A stretch of DNA of 64,000 nt. It comes from Ophioderma brevispina (Eukaryota; Echinodermata; Ophiuroidea; Amphilepidida; Ophiodermatidae). Below the pieces are notes generated by a model. It ran no database searches. It was not told the origin of the DNA and saw nothing but the letters and a program-made list of their open reading frames with translations. Below are positions 46,492 through 56,480 of the stretch, one piece after another (the stretch's first letter is position 1; each line of letters begins with the position of its first letter). The stretch lies in NCBI GenBank assembly GCA_023653785.1, contig JAMKCH010022268.1:1-64000 (forward strand). Reading direction: 5' to 3'. Position numbers and translations under genes: made by a program.

Positions 46492-46983
46492 TTAAGCCTA
46501 CTGAGGGAAAATGCCCATTGGACACTCATCGGCAGTCCAATTTTTGTGATCGCCTTGCCCAGCTGGTACGCATCGGCAATCGGTATCCCAAGAGGTATAT
46601 GCCCAGTAAGTTATTGGCACTCATATTTTTTACCAAAATGCCCAGTTGACACTTATTAAGCATAAAGTAATTGCATGTGACTGCAGCTAAGTTCCAGTCA
46701 AATGGGTTAAGGGTTAATATTTTGAGACACTTACCTAGTAGCTTGCTTGTCAAGTTGTGCTGCTTCACCAATGCCACATTTGCTCCTCCGGAAGTTTGGT
46801 GTAAATTAGGTTCTTGTTTTGCTTTTAGATATCAACCTGTGAAAAGCAAATAGTTACAGCAATTTTCTTTAAAAGGGCAAATGTATGATTGGTAGTTTTT
46901 AACATGATCAAAATCTAAGATTTCTGAAACTGTGTATTAATCACCTGCAAATTTTGTATTTTATTTTAAAGGTATATGTTACC

Positions 46984-47024
46984 CAGTGAAATTCTCATGC
47001 ATACAGAGATTTGCATGAAAGAAA
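46984..47024 (+). repeat. junction of the tandem duplication
   Basis: CATGCATACAGAGATTTGC at the end of copy 1 leads straight into copy 2. The same end in copy 2 (about 49795-49818) runs into new sequence. Confidence 0.6.
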
Positions 47025-49818
47025 CACTATGCATCAAATGATCCAATTTTTAAAACCAAAGAGACTTTTCAAAATTTCTTCACTTCTGGAGGGAAGCAGA
47101 CACCACCTAGTGCCAAATCAAGTGCGACATTGCCGTAATTCGCGACTAAGGGCCCTACATTAAGCTGCTGCAGGGCCTTTTGCTTAAATCTGCTGCTGTT
47201 GGGACCCCCCTTCTCATACAAGTAGAGGGACGCAATAGACATTAAAATCGGAACAAGACCTTTAAAAAAAAAAAAACCTGTAAATTAAACCTCTTTGGGC
47301 CTGTGGACTTTTTTAACTAATGACAATCTCTATTAGGATCTAAGGGCCAACATGGAATTGGATTGATCCATTGCGTTGTGAGCCGCATTTGTTCCGGAAT
47401 CCGGAATTTTGGATACATCCGGGATGGATGATAGATGTCAAAAAGATGGATGAACTGATGGAAATTTACCTGTTGAACTTAAACTCCCTGCATCCTCTTT
47501 GCCTTGTCCTTCAGTCCAAACCCCTTTAGCATACATTCTTCCAACTCCTATATTCCCCACCCACACCTCACATGCTTTACAGCCACAGCACACAACTGCC
47601 AATACCTTGTTTTCCTCTTCTCTACCTGAAATAAACAAAGAACAAGGAATTATAATTAAAATATAGTGGTGTTACAAACAGTATTTTATAGGTCATGGCT
47701 CTGTGTCATCTAATCCAAGGGTTGCCTATTCAAAGATTATAACAATCAAAATTCCAAATTTTTTTCCCAGTTCCCCCCCCTGATGGGACTCTGGGACCTA
47801 TGTGTGTGACCTTTGACCTCCAGATCTGTTACTTGTTTCAGGTCAGTGTGGTCCTTTTGACCAAATTTGGTGGTATGTAAATTTACATTAAAACAAAAGG
47901 AGACTTGAAAAACTTGGAACCCTTCCAGGTGGCGATTATAATATTTATTGGTGTTCAAAACTAAGCAGTCATGCATTTTAAAGGATGAAAAGATAACGAG
48001 ATTCGAAATATAATTATTTTACGAGAAATTAAAATAGTCATCTAGAACTAAAGATAGTCACCTAAAAGGTTCAATTCCAGAGTTGGAGATGAATCGGTTT
48101 TCCGTTTCATGCCGTAAGACATTTTAAAGTGACAGGAGGAGATTTTTTAGGATTACGAATTTCTCTCAAAATTGACGGATCGATGTAGACCCCATACCAA
48201 GTAAAGTCTGTACACAAGAAAAAAGCAAACTTGTTTTAACTTGCTGACTATCGTAATTGTCCCATTATAGATACACCGTGCCTTGACTGTCTGTCGTGCA
48301 CGACAAAGTACTACATCATTCATATATTACAAAAGACGGCGTACTTCGGCTATTCACTTCAGGTGTGATACTAATACCATTGGGAAAGCATTCCAATATG
48401 CAAAAAACCCAGTTCGAAACAAAATTGGGGCGGACTTCTTTATGGAAATCTCCTCAGTCTCTTTAAATAAACAGTATAACAGTTGCCATAGGATACCGTG
48501 TATAGCAAAATTCGGATCCGGAATTTTATAACAAAGTTGTGATTTCTATTATGAAGGGGCTTCGTTTTGAGCTTAGTTATTTCACCAAGTTAGTGTATGA
48601 ACAAGCATTATGACATGCAAAAAACATGATTTGTTTGAAAATTGAGTACGCCCTCATCGGGAAATTCTGAGTCAGGCCTTTAAGTTCACAATTTATCCAA
48701 TTTCAGCCTATTTGAAGCATTTTAATTTTGCTAAAAATGTGCCTGTATCCCTTTATGTATACGAAAAAAATGAAGTCTAATAAAAATCTAAAATAAAAAC
48801 AATTTGGAGCCAATGTACCCTATATATGCAGATTTGCTGTGCTAAAATAAGTGCAAACTAGGGAAACTGGCTTTTGACAGCAACATAAAATAACATTTGA
48901 GACCCGTCGTTTTTGGTAATAAAAAACTTGTTTTATGTCACACAGCTCGACCAAAAAGACAGTTGATTAAAAGTTCCATATTTCCTTCTAAATTTGTCAC
49001 TTTTGTCACTATAATTCAAAAAATGAAGTTCTTACTTAAGGCACTATAATTAAGAAGCAAACATTGGTGCAAAAATCTCACTTTTGATCCAAAAATGTTG
49101 ATTATGTATGTGTAATGAGGGTGTTGAGTTGAAAATATGTTTAAAAATAATCATACAGGAAACTTGAAGAATTTTGGTTACACATGACATGTAAAGAATA
49201 ATGCAATAGTCAACTATTTTATGTTGTCAAAAAGGGTTTAGGCCTCTTTTTTTTTGAGAATGACTTTTAGGCTTAGTTTTTAAGCTACTGAGGGCAAAAT
49301 TGCCCAGCTGTGCCCCACCCAACCTGACCCTCGGCAGTCCAATTTGGTGATCGCATTGCCCAGCTGGTACGCATCGGCAATCGGTATCACAAGAGGTGAA
49401 AATGCCCAGTAGTTATTGGAACTCATATTTTTTACCCAACAATGCCCAGTTGCACTTATTTAGCATTAAAGTAATGAATGTGACTGCAAGCTAAGTTCCC
49501 GTCAAATGGGTTTAAGGGTAATATTTTTTAGACACTTACCTAGGAGCTTGTATGTCATGTGCTGCTGCACCAATGCCAATTTGCTCCTTCCGGGAGTTTG
49601 GTGTAAATTAGGTTCTTGTTTTGCGTTAGGATATCAAACCTGTGAAAAGCACATAGTTACAGCAATTTTCTTTAAAAAGGGCAAATGTCTGATTGGTAGT
49701 TTTTTAACATGATCAAAATCTAAGATTTCGAAATTTCTAATCACTGGCAACTTTTGTATTTTATTTGAAGGATATGTTACCCAGTGAAAATCTTCCATGC
49801 ATACAGAGATTTTGTTTG
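47025..49818 (+). repeat. large tandem duplication, copy 2 (empty TTAA site)
   Basis: Parallel to 41813-46983. At 49280-49283 it has a single TTAA joining the sequences that in copy 1 are 2.46 kb apart. It differs from copy 1 mostly by single-base gains and losses. Confidence 0.9.
47982..48679. mobile_element. TTAA element, AGGCTGACTCAGAG family, copy 2
   Basis: Duplicated counterpart of 42730-43428. The left end is degenerate (AGGATGAAAAGATAACGAG); the right end GAAATTCTGAGTCAGGCCT is followed by an intact TTAA (48680-48683). Confidence 0.7.
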
Positions 49819-50296
49819 CAGAAAGAAAGTAAAGTGTCATGTGCTTTCAAAAATTATTAAAAACAAAAAAACACGCGTTTTTTTTTTAAAATAATTTAAT
49901 CAAAGTTCTTTTGTAATGAAAAAGATTGATTTAAAAAAGACTATTGAAGGCTAATACCAAGCAGTGTGCGAAACCCACAACGCGACTGAGATGAATGGCC
50001 AGTGTAGAAGTTTGTGATAGGCCAAGAAAAATTGCAATTAAACCAGGGAATAAAATCCAAATTCGTATGATGGACCTGCTTTAACATCTGACAATAGTAG
50101 CACCCACTGTTTCTGTTTTGCACAATTTACATTGTTTGACCAAATTTAAGTAAAACTTGCAATCCTTCAAAAATCAGGATGTATTTGCAAATGTTTATTT
50201 TTTATTTCTTCCAAAATAGTTGAGCCAGGGGAGTAACTTCCTCCCTAAACCCGACATTAGTTATAAGAGCTGACTTATTATAAAAAGGGGTCTGCC
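49819..50296. other. no recognisable feature
   Basis: AT-rich, with A- and T-runs. Confidence 0.4.
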
Positions 50297-53200
50297 TAAA
50301 GGAAAGATGTCAAGATTTTGGTCAAGCCCAGTTTGACTTACATTAATAAACTCAGTAATACATCACGAATTCCGAAAACAATAATACAATTTGTGGTAAA
50401 ATAAACAAAAATAGAGGCACTTTTTAAGACCAGGTTTCGCTTTCCTGCTGAGCCCCCCCTCCGAAGAAAACGGGCGGATTTTTCGCCACGGCTTTATTGA
50501 TTAAAAGCGCCCAACTCGTGGCGTCAAAGTGCTGCCCAAAAAACATAGTGTTGCCTCGGAATTGGTTCTTGCTGACCCTGTCATATTGCTGGCTTCTGAA
50601 CGTCCTCAAAACTTCGCCACAACACCCAAAGTTACCGCATGGGCCATGTCTTTTTTCATTTTCGTTGTGTTTAATTATTATTGAAGTGGGCAAACACTTG
50701 GCGAAATGATGGTCACAACGACGTCAATTATGGATGGTCATCACTTTGACCGTCCACCATTTGCATGCGATGTGGATTTGTCGGAATCGTTTTCGAGTAA
50801 GTATTGGGGGGAAAATTAAAAGGGCAAATACTCAAAAATTGTGGACAAATTTCAACGTATTTTGATTTATATGTAATTACGTTACTTAAGCTTCCATCCA
50901 TACCCAAATTTTCAAAATATTCAGAATTCATGACATATTTCCTTGAAGATATCTTGAGGCCTAGGCCTAAATTTAAATTAAGGCTATGATCTTGTTTTTA
51001 ATTTGCTCAGAAACACTAGTTCACATTTGATAGGGGGGTGGTCATAATACAAAAAAAAATAAAAAAAAGAGGCTCTTGAAACAGAGATAGCTCTTTGATG
51101 GTTAATGTACTGCCCATTATTTAAGAAATAAAGGGTTTGCGGTATATTTTATGGGCGATAATGTGTCCGAGATAGGAAAAAACTAAATAATGGGCGAGGA
51201 GAAGACGAGCCATTATTTGAAAGTTTTTCTGGCCGAGGATACATTATAGCCTACAAATGGCCACTGCCACACCCTTTATTTCATCTATTACCTAAACCAG
51301 ATTCATTGTAATAAGAAAATGCATTGGTGGAACCCATTTATTGCGAATAATGGCAGTAAAACTGGACCAATCCAGAATGCGCATTTGCACATAATGGGCA
51401 GACAGAGGTAATAGAATATGCAATAATGGGTGGCAATTACGCTCTAATGCCAATGATGCAAAGCGAGAATTCTTTTTGGCGCGTGTCACCACCACTATAG
51501 GCACACATGTGACCATTTACGCGGAGTAGACAGGATGCGCGCTGGTTAAGACAAATTTTTGTTAAGTTTTTTAATCAGAATTTGCATTTTTTTGGTTACT
51601 TTTATAATTTGGGTAATACAATAGAAATAAGGGTGTGATAGCCATGTTTATGCCAAATAATGTGTCAGCAGTAAAAACATTGAATAATGGGTCTCGGCTT
51701 CCCTCGCTCATTATTCATGTTTTTAATTTGCAACATTTAAGAAAAGTTTAAAAAAAAACATGAACATTTACCCTTTATTTCTTAAAGGAAAATCATGATT
51801 GGAATATTTGGAAAATTTGGTATGGATGGAAAGCTTAAGTAAAACCATTAGATTACAATAAATCAAAATAAGTGAAAAATTGTCCAATTTGTTGAGTATT
51901 TGCCTTTTTAATTTTCCGCCCAATAGCTTACTCGAAAACGATTCCGACAACTCCACATCGCAGGCCACAAATGGTGACGTCAAAGTGATGACCCTCCATA
52001 ATTACGTCGTTGTGACCATCATATCGCAGTGTTGGCACTTTCCTATTCGAGTTAACTGCCAGGGGGGTAGGACATGCCATCTAACAGCAAACCACCGCCT
52101 GAAATTGCAATCGGAATCAACCCATCCGGCGCGGAATCGACCACCGTGCTAGTCCCCTTTACCAAAGACCTTTCAACAGCCGTAGGAGGCGCCTTTACGC
52201 GTATCGGACGGTTACACTCCCAGACTGGCTAAAGTCTAAGCCTGAGTTCACGAATATTTAAATCTAATTGCCCCGACCGGTTGATTGGAAATTTACACTA
52301 TTTTGCAGCGGGGTTAATCCAACACTAACCCCGACGGATTTTGAAGTCAAATAATTTATCCTTTATTTATAATGAATTACAAGATGTATTGAAATAGGGT
52401 TTACAAGAGGAGAAGTTTGTAAGAAAAAAAACTGAGACACAGGACCATAGTAAATCCACGTAGCAGTTCCACAAAATTACCGTTTGGAAATCCCCAAAGC
52501 CCAAATCGAGCAGGTCGTGTCCTACCCCCCCACCCCCCGTGAAACTGCGATCGATGTGTTTTTATATCAATTTAAAATTAAAACACAACACAAATGAAAC
52601 CAAAATATGTCATCTGTAACTTATTTTCAAATTTTAATTATTACTTTCATTATCCACAAATTACCGTGTCAGCAATAACAATTCGAGTCAACCCGATGTT
52701 TGGTCATCACTTTGACGTTTCACGAGGAAGAGCAAAATTGGGCGCTTTTTGATCAATGAAGCCGTGGGCCGATAAAAATCCGCCCGATATTCTTCATATG
52801 TCAAAAAAGCAAAAATTAAATGCCTCTTTTGTTAATTTTTACATCAAATTGTATTATTTTTTCAGGAATTTGTATGTTGTACATATTATATTTATTGAAT
52901 GTAAGTCAAACTGAGCTTGACAAAAAAATCTTGACATATTCCTTTAAACATAATGGGCTTAGCATCCTCTCTTTCTATTCTCGTACGGTACCCCAAAGAA
53001 AATAAAAACAATAAAAAAAAATTCCCCTTTTCTAATTTAAATTAAAAATAGTTGTTTACGTTCTTTACAGCGTGCGGCTTTTGACTGCCCGCGTAAAGGT
53101 TATGCATCCTTAGTTTGTATTGTGCCCTATAATGGTGGTGTCACACACCTAAAATACATGTGCGCATCTGTACACAACGCATTAGTTTTACAATTGCCAA

Positions 53201-53300
53201 CCCATTATTACAGGAATGGGCAGTTACACTAACCAAATAAAGAGTGCACTTTTGAATAATGGGCAGTAGAAGTAATAGGTAATGCAAAATATATGACCAT
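50297..53300. mobile_element. large rearranged foldback element
   Basis: Three pairs of inverted arms are visible: 50297-50950 with 51773-52945 (e.g. GTCAAGCCCAGTTTGACTTA against its inverse at ~52905, CGGGCGGATTTTT/AAAAATCCGCCCG, GGAATCGTTTTCGAGTAAG/CTTACTCGAAAACGATTCC); 51177-51255 with 51645-51735 (AATAATGGGCGAGG motifs); and 51270-51560 with 53060-53300 (CATTTACGCGG, CACCACCA.TATAGG). The order is not a simple palindrome, so rearrangement followed insertion. No transposase ORF. Confidence 0.7.
52062..52530. mobile_element. inverted-repeat element nested in the foldback
   Basis: GGGGGGTAGGACA (52062-52074) and TGTCCTACCCCCC (52518-52530) are a perfect 13-bp inverted pair around 440 bp. 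The block is absent from the opposite arm of the foldback. No clear target duplication. Confidence 0.6.
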
Positions 53301-53744
53301 ACACAAAAATTTTGTAGCGGTTTGTAATCGTTGAATAAAATAGAGGGCTCTAGGAAGTTAGGCTATTTGAGGCGGGAAGGGGGGGGTAGGTTGGGACCCC
53401 GTTGGTAAGGTTTTAAAAAATCATTTGTGGCAACTAGAAAAAACCAAACCGCTTTCTTTAATTTCATTGTACGCATTTTACGTACCCTTTCCCCCGATTT
53501 TCCAAATCGCACGCTTTCTAAAGAGTGTATTCCACACAGTGTACGCGACACAAAGCGCGACCCCCTTATATTGCTTTCCAGTGCACTACGTAGCGGACGT
53601 TCGAGATAACTGTGTGAGGTGAGAAGTTAAAAAACCTGGCAGTGATTATAAGACATCCACATGACTGATTACAAAAAATCAGGTCTCCCTTTAATATTTA
53701 AAGATAGACAGAATATGGTAGGCTCCGAATTTCCTAGGCTAGAC
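53301..53744. other. no recognisable feature
   Basis: Contains a G-run at 53378. No gene supported. Confidence 0.4.
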
Positions 53745-53910
53745 TAATTTCTAAGCAATTCCCGGCTTAGGCCTACTCAATTCCCGGCTAGGCTACTCAA
53801 TTCCTGGCTAGGCCCTACTCAATTACCAGGCTAGGCCTACTTAATTCCAGGCTAGGCCTACTTATTTTCTGGTAGGCCTACTTATTTTCTAGGCTAGACC
53901 TACCAAGGCA
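53745..53910 (+). repeat. ~24-bp minisatellite (CTAGGCCTACT)
   Basis: About six units of GGCTAGGCCTACTCAATTCC and variants; the later units have TTATTTTCT in place of the CAATTCC part. Confidence 0.85.
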
Positions 53911-54045
53911 CTGTCAGTGTCTCTATGGTCTCATGCTGGCTAATGAAAATGCAATGAAATGAAAATTAGCAAAATGATCAGTCTTACAGTGCAGTGGATA
54001 TAAAAAACATTTCTTGAACCCAGGAAGATAAGCAACACAAGATAC

Positions 54046-54441
54046 GCGAGGTTCGGCGCATTACTTCGACCAATTACTAGTATGCATCACCCACCCCCCC
54101 CAAACAATGGTGCCCCCCCCGCATGTTCGTATTGGCTCAACCGCAGTCCACGCTCTGTCCAAAACAAAATTATTATATAATAATAATTATTAGTACGCTG
54201 TCACTTGGAACATCAGACTCATTTCGATTCCATTATTAATCAGGACTGTGTAAGTGAAACAACCCGTTATACAAACTCTATCAGTGAGCCCCAAAGAAAC
54301 CCTGATCTAGGCTACAGTGATTAATAATTTGTTTGGAGAGAATCGAACATAAGCGCACGTGGACTGCGTGCAGCCAGGGGGAGGACATTTGCCCTCATTT
54401 CGCGATGCGTTAATTGGTCAAAGTCGTGTGCTGAACCTGCG
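54046..54441. mobile_element. GC-rich inverted-repeat element
   Basis: GAGGTTCGGCGCATTACTTC then GACCAATTA at the left opposes TAATTGGTC then AAAGTCGTGTGCTGAACCTG at the right. A second inner pair is CCGCAGTCCACG / CGTGGACTGCG. The centre is ATTATTATATAATAATAA. No ORF. Confidence 0.65.
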
Positions 54442-55180
54442 GGGCCCCGGAGTAATATGAGGAGGGGTGTGTTTCTTTCCTGGTCCCCCCCTCTCCTTTT
54501 TTGCTCCCCCTGTTTCCTTGCTAGTTCCGGCCTGCCCTACCCAACCGCCGCTTGGGCTAGGCCTCGCGTCCCTGGCTGGCTCGTCCCCCCCGGCCTAGCT
54601 AGCGGGTCCAAGTTCTCACGCTAATGAAAAATAGCATAATTGAGAATTGAAAAATAGCACACATCCTGGTATTTCAAAACCACATAGTGCGTGCATTCCT
54701 CAATCTAAACGATTATGTCTAATGAAAGATATTTTCGTAAGTGTTGCATCATCATGATAATCATTTAACACATCAAGAATTATCATGCGTGATATAATTA
54801 TGCAATGCTGGCACACTGGGCAAGGATTCATTGCCATTGAAAAGTGCATGTCAAGTCACACAATCCTTGTTTCGCATTATCTTAGTCTGAAACAAAATTC
54901 AAATATCAACCTGTCACAGGATAACACCGTTTCCCCCTGGCCCATTTGTATGAGGGGATTCCCTGGGTCTTTTGCACCCCTCCCTGCGGCCAACCTCCCC
55001 GCCCATGCCCTTGCCTTTTCCTGATTTCTCTGCCCGCCCGTACTTTCTTCTTTGCTTCGGCTGGTGCATTCTGTTCGTCTCCTTTTTCAATAATATCTGT
55101 ACTGAACTGATTTTGATAAAACTATTGACTTACAGAAGCAAATACTTATACAGAAATATGACTGTTGTGTGGAGAACCAA
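54442..55180. other. GC- and pyrimidine-rich stretch
   Basis: 54440-54610 is unusually C-rich (CCTGGTCCCCCCCTCTCC, GGCTAGGCCTCGCGTCCC) for this AT-rich window. It could be a promoter-like region for the possible exon at 55189, but no defined element is seen. Confidence 0.3.
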
Positions 55181-55188
55181 AATGGCGG

Positions 55189-55280
55189 CTCTTGCAGCAG
55201 GCAATTCGGTTTTCAGACTCCGTCTGTTTCAGGATGTGCACCATGCTCAAAGGGTCACTAGCCTCGTTCATAAACTTTAA
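55189..55280 (+). CDS. weak candidate first exon (MAALAAGNSVFRLR)
   Basis: An ATG in the context AAAATGGCGGC (also a YY1-type site often found at housekeeping start codons) opens MAALAAGNSVFRLRLFQDVH, which has the alanine/arginine make-up of a mitochondrial targeting peptide. It stops after 31 codons and no strong splice donor lies within it. It may be chance. Confidence 0.25.
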
Positions 55281-55441
55281 GATAGGAACTTTTAATAAAA
55301 TTCCTATGTTATGGTTTGCCTAGGTGTAGGAAAATTAATTGTTGCCCAAGTTAAGAATTTTTCCTAAGTGAATGTTACATAAGTCACTTAGGAACAATTA
55401 TTTAGGAACTTTCCTAAGTAGTTTTATGAAATAGGGCCCTG
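55281..55441. repeat. decayed CTAAGTGA/TCACTTAG repeat
   Basis: CCTAAGTGAATGTTACATAA followed by GTCACTTAGG forms a hairpin. Further TAGGAA/TTCCTA words precede it, and the block ends TTATGAAATAGGGCCCTG. It looks like the end of a dispersed element. Confidence 0.4.
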
Positions 55442-55732
55442 TTATTTACATTATTTAGGCACACAAATTTATACACATACTCAATTCATTTCTAGCATTT
55501 GGAAACAATTCTAAAGTATGGCTTTTGTACAAATTCATGGCACAAAACCGGAAGAAACAAATCTACTTTTTAATGCTATTCGTACAATTGACATCACAGT
55601 CTTAATTCATCTTCAATTTGTCAAAGCCACCATTTTTTCTGATCGTAGCCAATATAGAGGCCTTGCTGTTTAGCAAGTTGAAACAGACTCCTTAAGCCCT
55701 TGAATTATACTTCCAATTGCAGCGAGCGATTT
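55442..55732. other. no recognisable feature
   Basis: AT-rich spacer. Confidence 0.4.
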
Positions 55733-55769
55733 CTATTCGTGAGCATGCGTAACACCACTTGATCTTTGG

Positions 55770-55985
55770 CTAAAAATCTGGTATTGCGCACGCCAATCGC
55801 TCGCTGGACTTGATAGTCGGGGAGATATGGTCCACGTTATGGCCTGACCGTAAGTTGAGTATGGGAACACACATTTTTTCTGAAAATGATAGATTGGGGT
55901 GAGTAGAAGAAGTAACTCTACCGGGGTGCCACCTGGGCATCCCATCCTTGAGCATTTTGAGAAATTCAAGATCGGCCGTCGCCAT
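55770..55985 (-). CDS. weak candidate first exon (MATADLEFLKML)
   Basis: The minus-strand ATG in TTTATGGCGACGG opens MATADLEFLKMLKDGMPRWH. A possible donor, CAG|GTGGCA, follows codon 18, and an acceptor-like TCATTTTCAG lies ~50 bp further on. No domain is recognised. It faces the 55189 candidate at ~0.8 kb. It could equally be non-coding. Confidence 0.25.
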   Translation of the reverse strand: MATADLEFLKMLKDGMPRWHPGRVTSSTHPNLSFSEKMCVPILNLRSGHNVDHISPTIKSSERLACAIPDF

Positions 55986-56279
55986 AAATGAAAATTATCT
56001 ATTCAACCCTATTTTATCCAAATTATGGAGTTACTTAGATATACTATAGGACCAAGGAACAAGTGAATGCACTTGTAACATTAAGTTTCGTCATACTCCT
56101 AATCCCGTCAAAAATATGAGAAACCATATCTATCATTTTAAATATTGCCCTATAACCACCCTACAGCAAATATCTGCCTTTTTTTCTTTATATAATCGCA
56201 ACAATCGAGTGCCGTAATAGTATAGGATATAGCCAATTTGGGAAGCCTTAGATAGGTGAATCTCTAGCTTAACACGTTC
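55986..56279. other. no recognisable feature
   Basis: No supported gene or repeat. Confidence 0.4.
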
Positions 56280-56480
56280 TTGGTCTTAACTTGCGGTGTA
56301 CGACACCAACATACGGTAGTTGCACCGCGGATAACTGTATCAAGATATTTAATTCGTGGTGTCAGATTCCGGGGTCAGATGTACGTTTTGAACAGGGTTA
56401 TTCGAACTGTTACCTACTTACCAAACATTGCATACTCAAAAATCATGAGATACGGATTAACAGTCTATAGGGCAACCTAA
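56280..56480 (+). pseudogene. possible LINE reverse transcriptase scrap
   Basis: NRVIRTVTYLPNIAYSKIMR and YGLTVYRAT recall the '.l..iY.al..s.l.YGi.vWga' region of LINE reverse transcriptases. The match is short and no neighbouring motif supports it. Confidence 0.25.

Larger units (their letters stand above)
41813..46983 (+). repeat. large tandem duplication, copy 1 (with two later insertions)
   Basis: From CTATGCATCAAAT through the 42730 element to about 44034, and again from 46496 to about 46983, this matches 47025-49818 in order and orientation. The 2.46 kb between (44035-46495) are two TTAA elements absent from copy 2. No gene; the ORFs at 42116-42437 and 47438-47638 are equivalent chance frames. 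Confidence 0.9.
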
